Source: Halomonas chromatireducens (GTDB lineage Bacteria; Pseudomonadota; Gammaproteobacteria; Pseudomonadales; Halomonadaceae). From it: a stretch of DNA of 64,000 nt. Shown in pieces: positions 45,856 to 53,497 of this stretch. The stretch lies in assembly GCF_001545155.1 (NCBI RefSeq), contig NZ_CP014226.1, positions 1,710,191 through 1,774,190 of the forward strand. The letters are read 5' to 3'. The translations under genes were made by a program, and so were the position numbers. Below the pieces are notes generated by a model. The model was given only the letters and a program-made list of their open reading frames with translations, was not told the origin of the DNA and did no database searches. How positions within the stretch are numbered: position 1 is the stretch's first letter; each line of letters begins with the position of its first letter.

Positions 45856-46938
45856 ATGGAACTCAAGAACGATCGTTTTTTGCGCGCCCTGGCGCGTCAG
45901 CCGGTGGACCGCACTCCGGTGTGGATGATGCGTCAGGCCGGCCGCTACCTGCCGGAATATCGCGCTACCCGTGCCGTGGCCGGTGACTTCATGGACCTGT
46001 GTCGCAACCACGACCTGGCCTGCGAGGTGACGCTGCAGCCGTTGGAGCGCTACCCGCTGGATGCCGCGATCCTGTTCTCGGACATTCTGACCATCCCCGA
46101 TGCGATGGGGCTGGGACTCTACTTCGAGACCGGCGAGGGTCCGAAATTCCGCAAGCCGGTGCGTACCGTGGCGGACGTGGAAGCGCTGAAGGCGCCGGAT
46201 ACCGAGCGTGACCTGGACTACGTGATGCGGGCCGTATCGACCATTCGCCGCGAGCTGAATGGCCGCGTGCCGCTGATCGGGTTCTCCGGCAGCCCCTGGA
46301 CATTGGCCACCTATATGGTCGAGGGCAGCTCTAGCAAGGACTTCCGTCACGTGAAGACCATGCTCTATGACAACCCCGACGCCATGCATCAGCTGCTCGA
46401 TACCCTGGCACACTCGGTCACCGACTACCTGAACGCCCAGATCAGGGCAGGTGCCCAGGCGGTACAGATCTTCGACACCTGGGGTGGCGTACTCTCCACG
46501 CCGGCCTATCTGGAGTTCTCGCTGCGCTACATGGAGCAGATCGTTGCCGGCCTGATCCGCGAGCATGAGGGCCGGCGCGTGCCGGTGATCCTGTTCACCA
46601 AGAACGGGGGCCAGTGGCTCGAGGATATCGCCCTGGCAGGCCCGGATGCACTGGGCATCGACTGGACCACCGAGCTTTCCGACGCCCGCGCCCGGGTCGG
46701 ACACAAGGTGGCGCTGCAGGGAAACCTGGACCCCAACGTGCTGTTCGCCCGTCCAGCGGCGATTCGCGCCGAGGTGGGCCGGATCCTCGACAGCTACGGC
46801 AACGGCCCGGGGCATATCTTCAACCTGGGCCATGGCATCAGCCAGTTCACCGACCCGGACAACGTCACTGCCTTCATGGACGCGTTGAACGAACTCAGCC
46901 CACAATACCACCGTACCATCCAGTACCAGAATGCCTGA
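45856..46938 (+). CDS. hemE: Uroporphyrinogen decarboxylase
   Basis: The 360-residue cytosolic enzyme converts uroporphyrinogen III to coproporphyrinogen III in heme synthesis. Signature blocks are [20 protein letters not shown] (first URO-D signature), the [14 protein letters not shown] segment with the catalytic Asp, and [25 protein letters not shown] and NLGHGI occur near the C-terminus. MELKNDRF is taken as the start; ATG at 45844 would add four residues. A TACAAT -10-like element lies at 45819-45824. Its stop overlaps the VanZ-like gene by 8 bases. Confidence 0.96.
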   Translation: MELKNDRFLRALARQPVDRTPVWMMRQAGRYLPEYRATRAVAGDFMDLCRNHDLACEVTLQPLERYPLDAAILFSDILTIPDAMGLGLYFETGEGPKFRKPVRTVADVEALKAPDTERDLDYVMRAVSTIRRELNGRVPLIGFSGSPWTLATYMVEGSSSKDFRHVKTMLYDNPDAMHQLLDTLAHSVTDYLNAQIRAGAQAVQIFDTWGGVLSTPAYLEFSLRYMEQIVAGLIREHEGRRVPVILFTKNGGQWLEDIALAGPDALGIDWTTELSDARARVGHKVALQGNLDPNVLFARPAAIRAEVGRILDSYGNGPGHIFNLGHGISQFTDPDNVTAFMDALNELSPQYHRTIQYQNA

Positions 46939-47299
46939 CAGAAGCACGCTGCAAACCTGGCATGACCGGCACCGCCTCTGGGCGGTGCTGGCGATTGTGG
47001 GAGCTATTGTCATTGCCATCGGCAGCCTGACCCCGGGTAGCGAGATGCCCGAGAGTCTGCCCTGGGACAAGTTCAATCATTTCGTCGGTTACGGTGGCTT
47101 GGCGGGGCTGGTGGCGCTGGCAGGGGTGCGGCTCCCCTGGGCCTTCGCCACGGCGGTGTTCTATGGCATCTTCATCGAATACCTGCAGATACCGGTGCCC
47201 GGCCGCAGCGGTGGGGACTGGTGGGATATCCTCGCCAACAGCCTCGGCGCGGCAACTGCCGTGCTTGTACTGCATGTCTTTCGTAAAAGGTTGACCTGA
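46931..47299 (+). CDS. VanZ-like family membrane protein
   Basis: The 122-residue protein has an opening amphipathic segment, then three to four membrane helices. The VanZ-like pattern includes [20 protein letters not shown] (Asp-Lys-xx-His) and [20 protein letters not shown] then [10 protein letters not shown] (Glu-xxQ and R-x-xDxxD-xxxN). The function in Gram-negatives is unknown. It overlaps hemE by 8 bases, so it is co-transcribed with it. The following 47300-47572 gap holds inverted repeats and a terminator but no credible gene. Confidence 0.83.
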   Translation: MPDRSTLQTWHDRHRLWAVLAIVGAIVIAIGSLTPGSEMPESLPWDKFNHFVGYGGLAGLVALAGVRLPWAFATAVFYGIFIEYLQIPVPGRSGGDWWDILANSLGAATAVLVLHVFRKRLT

Positions 47300-47396
47300 T
47301 TACTCACCTTGATCAGCCATCGGGCCAATCTTGAGCCACACTGAAAGAGGCCTCCGCCGAGGCGCCTGACGGCGCCAGTCGCGATGCAGAGCAGCG

Positions 47397-47443
47397 CTCC
47401 GACAGCGATTCTTTCCACCAACGGTGCCACGACGCTGTCGGAG
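47397..47443. repeat. Intergenic inverted repeat
   Basis: CTCCGACAGCG (47397-47407) and CGCTGTCGGAG (47433-47443) are perfect complements separated by 25 bases. They lie in the 273-base gap between the VanZ-like gene and the cyclophilin gene. A GAAGCTTC-containing duplication follows at about 47444-47471. It could be a structured RNA or remnant repeat; nothing more can be said. Confidence 0.4.
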
Positions 47444-47510
47444 GAAGCTTCAGCTCCGGTCCGAAGCTTCATAAAAACACCGGCCTAGGCTTGCGGCACT
47501 GATACGCAGC

Positions 47511-47542
47511 GACGCCCCGTCACCGCAAGGTGACGGGGCGTC
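47511..47542. terminator. Bidirectional terminator between VanZ-like and cyclophilin genes
   Basis: GACGCCCCGTCACC pairs perfectly with GGTGACGGGGCGTC around a GCAA tetraloop, a 14-bp stem. GTCGTTTT follows on the plus side. It lies between convergent transcripts, 31 bases past the cyclophilin stop. Confidence 0.85.
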
Positions 47543-47572
47543 GTCGTTTTCAGCCTGGCAATGACGACGAAC

Positions 47573-48145
47573 CTAGCGCAGTTCGGCGCGCTCGATGATC
47601 ACCGGCTCGGCGGGCACGTCCTGGAAGGGACCGCTGGTGGTAGTGGGCACCGCGCGTATGGCGTCCACCACGTCCATGCCATCCACTACCTGGCCGAACA
47701 CCGCATAGCCCCAGGCCTGGCCGGAGTGGGTGCCCTGATGGTCGAGGAAGGCGTTGTCGGACACATTGATGAAGAACTGGGCGGTGGCCGAGTGGGGGGC
47801 GCCGGTGCGGGCCATGGCCAGGGTGCCGCGCTCGTTCTTCAGGCCGTTGTCGGCTTCGTTGGTAATCGGATCCCGGGTGGGCTTCTGGCGGAAATCCTCA
47901 TCGAAGCCGCCGCCCTGGATCATGAAACCGTCGATCACGCGGTGGAAGATGGTGCCGTCATAGTGGCCGTCCTGGAGGTAGGTCAGGAAGTTGTTGACGC
48001 TTTCCGGAGCCTGTTCCTGGAACAGCTCGATGGCGATCTCGCCGTGGTTGGTATGCAGGATGACATCGGCGTCGGTCGCATTGGCCTGGGCGGCCAGCGG
48101 TAGAGTGCCGGCGACAAGAAGGGTCAACAGGGTTCGTTTCAGCAC
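47573..48145 (-). CDS. Periplasmic cyclophilin-type peptidyl-prolyl isomerase
   Basis: The 190-residue precursor has a signal peptide (MLKRTLLTLLVAGTLPLAAQ, cleaved after an ANA-like site). The mature part is a cyclophilin domain: VNNFLTYLQDGHYDGTIFHR then VIDGFMIQGGGF, with the catalytic Arg and Phe, followed by NERGTLAMAR and SATAQFFINV. It catalyses cis-trans isomerisation of proline peptide bonds in the periplasm, like PpiA. AGGAG precedes the ATG. It is transcribed away from the ccm cluster. Confidence 0.94.
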   Translation of the reverse strand: MLKRTLLTLLVAGTLPLAAQANATDADVILHTNHGEIAIELFQEQAPESVNNFLTYLQDGHYDGTIFHRVIDGFMIQGGGFDEDFRQKPTRDPITNEADNGLKNERGTLAMARTGAPHSATAQFFINVSDNAFLDHQGTHSGQAWGYAVFGQVVDGMDVVDAIRAVPTTTSGPFQDVPAEPVIIERAELR

Positions 48146-48269
48146 TGGAGGCTCCTGTTCGTGGAACGAAGGGATGTTGTTTGTGTGCCTAGCTTACGGT
48201 CTGTGAGGCCCTGCTGTCAGGCTTTCGATGCCTGAGGCCGCGGCGCGACATACCGCCACGCTGGATTGT

Positions 48270-48283
48270 TTGACGTGGATCAC
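48270..48283 (+). promoter_or_regulatory. Possible imperfect FNR/Dnr-type box upstream of ccmF
   Basis: TTGAC-GTGG-ATCAC resembles the FNR-family consensus TTGAT-N4-ATCAA with one deviation in each half. It lies about 190 bases upstream of ccmF in a 329-base gap that otherwise shows no gene. A Dnr-like regulator is encoded at the end of this operon, so control is plausible, but the match is weak and the distance long. Confidence 0.3.
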
Positions 48284-48474
48284 ATGTGACCGGAGTAAAG
48301 AAGTACTTGGTATGGCTTTTATGCGCCGATCGCCGGACCATTCAGTCATGCAGGTCGAGGCACCTTGCGCCGATGTCTTCCAAGCCGCGATGCCTCGCCC
48401 ACCAATACCCAGATCGTGACCGGCTGACAGGGTGATCCTCTCCGAGCCGGGGATAGGCAGGAGGTAGCCAATCC

Positions 48475-50478
48475 ATGGTGGCGGAACTCGGAAATTTTGC
48501 ACTCATACTGGCGCTGTGCCTGGCGGTTATCCAGAGCGTACTGCCCTTGCTGGGCACCTACTGCGACAATGGCCGCCTGATGCGTACGGGACGCTTCCTG
48601 GCCACCGGCCAGTTCGTCTTCCTGTCGCTCTCCCTGGCGGTACTGATATGGGCCTTCGTGGTCAGTGACTTCTCGGTGCGCTATGTGGCCAGTCACTCCA
48701 GCCTCAGCCAGCCGACGATCTACAAGGTCACGGCCGTCTGGGGCGGCCACGAGGGCTCGCTGCTGCTGTGGGTGTGGCTGCTGGCGGCCTGGGGTGTCGC
48801 CGTGGCGATCTTCAGCCGAACGCTGCCCCGGGAGATGCTGGCCCGGGTGCTGGCCGTGCTCGGCATGGTCTCGGTGGGCTTCCTTGCCTTTACCGTGTTC
48901 ACCTCCAACCCCTTCGAACGCATCGTTCCGGGACCCATGGATGGGCGCGGCATGAACCCGCTGCTGCAGGACCCGGGGATGATCCTGCATCCGCCGCTGC
49001 TCTACATGGGCTATGTGGGAACGGCGGTGGTCTTCGCCTTCGCCATGGCGGCCCTGCTCGGAGGCCGTCTCGATGCCGCCTGGGCACGTTGGTCGCGACC
49101 CTGGACCACGGTGGCCTGGGTGTTTCTGACCCTGGGGATCGCCATCGGTAGCTGGTGGGCCTACTACGAGCTGGGCTGGGGCGGCTGGTGGTTCTGGGAC
49201 CCGGTCGAGAATGCCTCCTTCCTGCCCTGGCTCACCGCCACCGCGCTGATCCATTCGCTGGCGGTGACGGAGAAGCGCGGCGGCTTCAAGGTCTGGACGC
49301 TGATGCTGGCGATCCTTACCTTTGCCCTGACCGTGCTGGGTGCCTTCATCGTGCGCTCGGGCGTCATTACATCGGTTCATGCCTTCGCCACCGACCCGGA
49401 GCGCGGCGTGTTCATCCTGGGCATGCTGGCATTGACCCTGCTGGGTTCGCTGACCGTCTACGCCTGGCGGGCCCCCAAGGTGGGGCTTGGCGGCTCCTTC
49501 GCCTGGTACTCCCGCGAATCGCTGATGATGGCCAACAACGTGCTGTTGGCAGTGGCCTGCGCCGCGGTATTCATCGGCACCCTCTATCCGCTGGCGCTGG
49601 ACGCCTTCGGCCTGGGCAAGATCTCGGTGGGCCCTCCCTACTTCGATACCGTCTTCGCCCCGCTGATGCTGCCGCTGCTGTTCCTGATCGGCCTCGGCCC
49701 CGCGGTGATGTGGAAACAGGCCAACCCCAGCGACACCTTCCGCCAGCTGCGCTGGGCGCTGCTGGTGAGCGTCATCGCCGGGGGACTCTGGCCCCTCACC
49801 ATGGGCGCCTGGCGGCCGCTGACCGCGCTGTCGCTGATGCTGGCGACCTGGATCATCGTCACCGCGCTGCTGGATATCCACAAGCGCATGGGGTCGGCGA
49901 GGCAGCCCCTGGCCACTCGGCTGCGAAAGGTGATGCGCCCCAGCTTCATGGGCATGCACCTGGCCCACGTGGGACTGGCGCTGATCGTGGTGGCCATCGC
50001 CATGGTCAACACCTACGAGGTGGAGCGCGACGTACGCATGGAGCCTGGCCAGACTACCTCGGCGGCGGGCTTCGACTTCACCCTGCAGCGCATGGAAATG
50101 GTGCGTGGCCCCAACTGGGATGCCGACCAGGCGGTCGTCGATGTGACCCGTGACGGCCGGCCGGTGGCGACCCTGCTGCCCCAGCGGCGCTACTACGATA
50201 CGCAGCCCCAGAACCCCATGCATCAGGCGTCCTTGCACCGTGCGGCGACCCGTGATGTCTACGTCTCCCTCGGCGAACGGCTGGTGGGCGATGCCTGGAG
50301 TTTCCGTCTCTACTACAAGCCCTACATGTTCTGGATGTGGTCCGGTGCCATCCTGCTCTCCGTGGGTGGGCTACTGGCGGCCAGCGACCGACGCTATCGG
50401 CTGGCACGCAATCGCGCCGTCGATACGCGCCACGCCGGCACCCAGGGCAGCGGCCCGGCGCGGGAGGTGACCACCTGA
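48475..50478 (+). CDS. ccmF: Cytochrome c maturation heme lyase CcmF
   Basis: The 667-residue, roughly 14-helix inner-membrane protein attaches heme from holo-CcmE to apocytochromes c. The tryptophan-rich WWD domain is visible as WWAYYELGWGGWWFWDPVEN, and conserved periplasmic His residues lie in LHPPLLYMGYVG and SLAVTEKRGG. The C-terminal portion (TYEVERDVRMEPGQT and onward) is the usual periplasmic segment. The opening VAELGNFALILAL is typical. GGAGGT lies before the ATG. It heads ccmFGHI and overlaps ccmG by one base pair of codons (TGATG). Confidence 0.96.
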   Translation: MVAELGNFALILALCLAVIQSVLPLLGTYCDNGRLMRTGRFLATGQFVFLSLSLAVLIWAFVVSDFSVRYVASHSSLSQPTIYKVTAVWGGHEGSLLLWVWLLAAWGVAVAIFSRTLPREMLARVLAVLGMVSVGFLAFTVFTSNPFERIVPGPMDGRGMNPLLQDPGMILHPPLLYMGYVGTAVVFAFAMAALLGGRLDAAWARWSRPWTTVAWVFLTLGIAIGSWWAYYELGWGGWWFWDPVENASFLPWLTATALIHSLAVTEKRGGFKVWTLMLAILTFALTVLGAFIVRSGVITSVHAFATDPERGVFILGMLALTLLGSLTVYAWRAPKVGLGGSFAWYSRESLMMANNVLLAVACAAVFIGTLYPLALDAFGLGKISVGPPYFDTVFAPLMLPLLFLIGLGPAVMWKQANPSDTFRQLRWALLVSVIAGGLWPLTMGAWRPLTALSLMLATWIIVTALLDIHKRMGSARQPLATRLRKVMRPSFMGMHLAHVGLALIVVAIAMVNTYEVERDVRMEPGQTTSAAGFDFTLQRMEMVRGPNWDADQAVVDVTRDGRPVATLLPQRRYYDTQPQNPMHQASLHRAATRDVYVSLGERLVGDAWSFRLYYKPYMFWMWSGAILLSVGGLLAASDRRYRLARNRAVDTRHAGTQGSGPAREVTT

Positions 50479-51041
50479 TGAACCTGCGTCTGTTGATACC
50501 TTTGATCGCCATATCGGCCCTGCTCGGCCTGCTGTTCATCGGCCTGGGCATGAACTCACGCGACCTGCCTTCGCCGCTGGTGGGCAAGCCGGCACCGGCC
50601 TTCCAGCTCGAGGCGCTGGAAGACGCCGAGCATATCCTCACCGAGCAGGATTTCATCGGTGAAGTGGCGCTGGTCAATGTCTGGGCCACCTGGTGCAGCA
50701 CCTGCCGCGCCGAGAAGCCGCTGCTGATGGAGCTGGCTGCCGGCGGCATTCCCATCCATGCCTTCAACTATCGCGACGAGCGCGACGCGGCACTGCGCTA
50801 TCTCAGTGTCAGCGACAACCCCTATCAGGTCATCGCCTACGACCCCCGCGGGGATGCCGGTATCGATTGGGGCGTCTACGCCACGCCGGAGACCTATGTG
50901 CTCGATGCCGAAGGCGTGATCCGCTACAAGCGCATCGGGCCGCTCAACCGGCAGCTGCTGCTCGACGAGGTGCTGCCGCTGGTTGAAAAGCTGCGCGATG
51001 AACAGCGCAGGAATGAGGCGAGGAGGGTGGCACAGTCATGA
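50478..51041 (+). CDS. ccmG: Thiol:disulfide interchange protein CcmG/DsbE
   Basis: The 187-residue membrane-anchored thioredoxin-like protein has an N-terminal anchor (LLIPLIAISALLGLLFIGLG), then VGKPAPAFQLEAL. The active site is VWATWCSTCRAEKP; CSTC differs from the more usual CVPC/CPTC but keeps both Cys. The cis-Pro loop is YATPETYVLDAEG. It reduces the CxxCH cysteines of apocytochromes for heme attachment. The start overlaps the ccmF stop and the stop overlaps ccmH. Confidence 0.95.
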   Translation: MNLRLLIPLIAISALLGLLFIGLGMNSRDLPSPLVGKPAPAFQLEALEDAEHILTEQDFIGEVALVNVWATWCSTCRAEKPLLMELAAGGIPIHAFNYRDERDAALRYLSVSDNPYQVIAYDPRGDAGIDWGVYATPETYVLDAEGVIRYKRIGPLNRQLLLDEVLPLVEKLRDEQRRNEARRVAQS

Positions 51042-51511
51042 AGCGATCCCTGTTCCTGAGCCTGCTTGGCTTGCCGCTCTGGTTGGCGGCAGGGCTTGCC
51101 ATGGCACTGGCCATCGGCCAGCCGATCGAGTTCGAAAGCGAAGCCCAGAAGCGCCAGTACGACACCCTGGTGCGCGAGCTGCGTTGCACGGTGTGCCAGA
51201 GCGAAACCATCCATGAATCCAACGCCGAGCTGGCCGCCGACATGCGCCGCCGGGTCTACGACATGACCCTGGCCGGCCACGATGCCGACGCCATCGTCGA
51301 CTTCATGGTGCAGCGCTACGGCGATTACGTACGCTATCGCCCCCCCCTGCAGGCCAATACCGCCCTGCTGTGGGCCAGCCCCTTCCTGCTGTTGCTGATC
51401 GGGGGGGTAGCCTGGTGGCGAATGATCGTGGGGCGCAAGCGCATGCCGCAGCGCCCGGAATTCACCCAGCAGGAGCGCGAGACGCTTCAGCGGCTGCGTA
51501 GCGGCGACTGA
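51038..51511 (+). CDS. ccmH: Cytochrome c maturation protein CcmH (short form)
   Basis: The 157-residue protein has a signal peptide (LFLSLLGLPLWLAAGLAMA) and a periplasmic three-helix domain with the redox motif LRCTVCQSE (family LRCxxCQ). A C-terminal membrane anchor reads ASPFLLLLIGGVAWW. It resolves mixed disulfides with apocytochrome c and partners CcmF. This is the short CcmH; the TPR part is the separate ccmI gene downstream. ATG overlaps the ccmG stop by 4 bases. Confidence 0.95.
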   Translation: MKRSLFLSLLGLPLWLAAGLAMALAIGQPIEFESEAQKRQYDTLVRELRCTVCQSETIHESNAELAADMRRRVYDMTLAGHDADAIVDFMVQRYGDYVRYRPPLQANTALLWASPFLLLLIGGVAWWRMIVGRKRMPQRPEFTQQERETLQRLRSGD

Positions 51512-51526
51512 TCGCCGGAGGTGATG

Positions 51527-52432
51527 ATGAACGGAATTTTTCTGCTTTCTGCCATGGTGCTGTGCGTGATGGCGCTTGCCTTCGTGGTCTATCCGCTGCT
51601 GCGTGAGCCGCGTCAGGAGACGGGCCACTCTCGGCGGGCGATCAACCTGAGGGTGCATCGTGACCGTGTCCGTGAGCTCGATCAGGACCTGGCGACAGGC
51701 ACCCTGACCCAAGAGCAGTACGACACCGCGTTGGCCGATCTCGAGCGGGAGCTGCTCGACAGCGGCAGCATTGAGCCGGATGCGGTGGACAACAATGCGG
51801 CCCATGAAGCTCGCGGACCGAGGCGAGTGGCCGCCATCGCTGCCTTTGCCAGTATCGCCGTGCTGCCGTTCATGGCCGTGGGGCTCTATCTGGGCGTTGG
51901 CTATGCCGATGAGGTCTTTGCCACGCAGCTGCCCCCGGGGGAGATGGCTAGCATGCAGGAGCCCGCACCGGCTTCCGATGAGGCGATGCAGCGCCAGTTC
52001 GAGAGGCTCGCCCAGGAGCTGCAGGGGCGGCTGGCGCAGAACCCCGATGACCTGGAGGGCTGGATCCTGCTCGGCCGGACACTGACGTTCATGGACGACC
52101 TGGCGGCGGCGGAGCGCGCCTTCCGCGAAGCGATGGTCCATGGCGGCGATCGCGATCCGAACCTGTTGACCCGCTATGCGGATGTGCTGGCGGAGCGGCA
52201 GGGCAGCCTGGAGGGGGAGCCCCGTGAGCTGATCGAGCGTGCGCTTTCCATCGACCCCGACCACGCTCAGGGGCTGTGGATGGCCGGTTCGCTGGCGTTC
52301 GAAGAGGCGGATCTCGACGCTGCACGACGGCACTGGGAGCGGCTGCTCGGCGTCCTGCCGGATGAGTCGCCGGAGGCAGACATCATCCGCGGCAACCTGT
52401 CCCAGGTAGCCCTTTCCGCGGCGGAGGGTTGA
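51527..52432 (+). CDS. ccmI: Cytochrome c maturation TPR chaperone CcmI
   Basis: The 301-residue protein has two N-terminal membrane helices (FLLSAMVLCVMALAFVVYPL and the second around VAAIAAFASIAVLPFMAVGL). A leucine-zipper-like cytoplasmic loop (NLRVHRDRVRELDQDLATGT) lies between them. The periplasmic TPR domain spans about 150-295 (ERLAQELQGRLAQNPDDLEG, then TLTFMDDLAAAERAFREAM). It holds apocytochrome c C-termini for the CcmF/H lyase. ATG at 51527 follows GGAGG; GTG 51521 and ATG 51524 are in-frame alternatives. Confidence 0.92.
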   Translation: MNGIFLLSAMVLCVMALAFVVYPLLREPRQETGHSRRAINLRVHRDRVRELDQDLATGTLTQEQYDTALADLERELLDSGSIEPDAVDNNAAHEARGPRRVAAIAAFASIAVLPFMAVGLYLGVGYADEVFATQLPPGEMASMQEPAPASDEAMQRQFERLAQELQGRLAQNPDDLEGWILLGRTLTFMDDLAAAERAFREAMVHGGDRDPNLLTRYADVLAERQGSLEGEPRELIERALSIDPDHAQGLWMAGSLAFEEADLDAARRHWERLLGVLPDESPEADIIRGNLSQVALSAAEG

Positions 52433-52460
52433 ACGTGAAGTCATATTCGAGGAGGTGGTC

Positions 52461-53228
52461 ATGAGGCCGACATTGAGCCGTGAGGCACTGCAGGCCGTTC
52501 GGCAGGTGCCGTTATTCCGGGGTCTGGAAGACGAGACCCTGGCGCTGCTGACCGGCGGCGCCGTGGAGCGTAGCTATCGACGCGGTACGCTGCTGTTCAG
52601 TGAAGGCGAGCCCGCGGATCGCTTCTATGTTGTGCTGGATGGCTGGGTCAAGCTCTTTCGCGAGAGCCCCGACGGCAACGAGTGCATGGTGGGGCTGTTC
52701 ACACGCGGTGAGTCCTTCGCCGAGGCGGCGATGTTCGACCGGCTGGGCTTTCCCGTTCACGCAGCGGTGGCCGAGGATGCCCGACTGCTGGTGTTCACCG
52801 CCGACCACTTCCTGACCACCCTGGAGCAGAACCACGGCCTGGCTCTCAACCTGCTGGCCAACCTGTCGGGGCTGCTGCGCTACCTGGTGCGCCAGCTCGA
52901 TCAGTTGACCAACCAGCCCACCTATCAGCGGCTGGCCGCCTTCATCGTCTCGCTTTGCCCCTGTGATGCCCATCAGGCTACCGTCTGCCTGCCCTGCGAC
53001 AAGATGCTGATTGCCGGACGCCTGGGCATGAAGCCCGAAAGCTTTTCCCGTGCCATGGCGCGCCTCAGGGAGGTCGGTGTCACCTGTGAGCGCAACTGTG
53101 TGCAGATCGATGATGTCGCGGCCCTGCGCAATTTCGCCAATGCCTGCGGTCAGCCATCGGTGGCTCCGGCGGTTCTTAACGGAGGCGCGAAGTCCTCCGT
53201 TCGCGGCATAATCCAGCCCTGTCGCTGA
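52461..53228 (+). CDS. dnr: Crp/Fnr-family regulator of the Dnr type
   Basis: The 255-residue regulator has a cyclic-nucleotide-binding-like sensor domain (residues 15-130: RGTLLFSEGEPADRFYVVLD, then GWVKLFRESPDGNECMVGLF), a dimer helix and a winged helix (DKMLIAGRLGMKPESFSRAM). There is no N-terminal cysteine cluster, so it is not an oxygen-sensing Fe-S FNR. The layout agrees with Dnr/NnrR proteins that sense NO through heme and activate nir and nos genes. A Cys-rich stretch CPCDAHQATVCLPC precedes the HTH. It has a C-terminal extension of about 25 residues beyond the usual length. It is encoded between ccmI and nirS; GAGGAGG precedes the ATG at 52461. The sensed signal is inferred. Confidence 0.85.
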   Translation: MRPTLSREALQAVRQVPLFRGLEDETLALLTGGAVERSYRRGTLLFSEGEPADRFYVVLDGWVKLFRESPDGNECMVGLFTRGESFAEAAMFDRLGFPVHAAVAEDARLLVFTADHFLTTLEQNHGLALNLLANLSGLLRYLVRQLDQLTNQPTYQRLAAFIVSLCPCDAHQATVCLPCDKMLIAGRLGMKPESFSRAMARLREVGVTCERNCVQIDDVAALRNFANACGQPSVAPAVLNGGAKSSVRGIIQPCR

Positions 53229-53344
53229 GTGCCGAATCCTTCCCCATCCGCTGCCTTTCGTCGGCCCGATTCTTTCGGGCCAACACCTTTTTGGCAAATT
53301 TCTTGGCGTCTCTTGTGACATAAGTCAACTCCAGGATGCATCTA

Positions 53345-53386
53345 TTGACAGTGGTCAAGTGAGGGGGGCGTGAAAGCTGCTCTACT
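53345..53386 (+). promoter_or_regulatory. nirS promoter with a perfect Dnr/FNR-type box
   Basis: TTGAC-AGTG-GTCAA (53345-53358) is a perfect inverted repeat of the FNR/Dnr class. If it is centred at -41.5, transcription starts near 53393 and the -10 element falls on TCTACT (53381-53386), a good match to TATAAT. A further partial dyad, TTGTGACATAAGTCAA, lies at 53313-53328. Together they predict class II activation of nirS by the adjacent Dnr-like regulator under denitrifying conditions. Confidence 0.8.
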
Positions 53387-53497
53387 TGGTTCAGGTGGAG
53401 GGTGGCTGATGGCCATGACCGACTGGAATCCAACAAAGTGGTCAGGCTGGGGCACCCGCCAGGTACTACCCGAAGGGGAAACCAAGCGAGGCACGTT

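Noticed and set aside
48346..50238. A 630-codon minus-strand frame over ccmF
   Set aside because: Shadow of ccmF; the His/Gln/Gly repeats come from antisense of membrane-helix codons.
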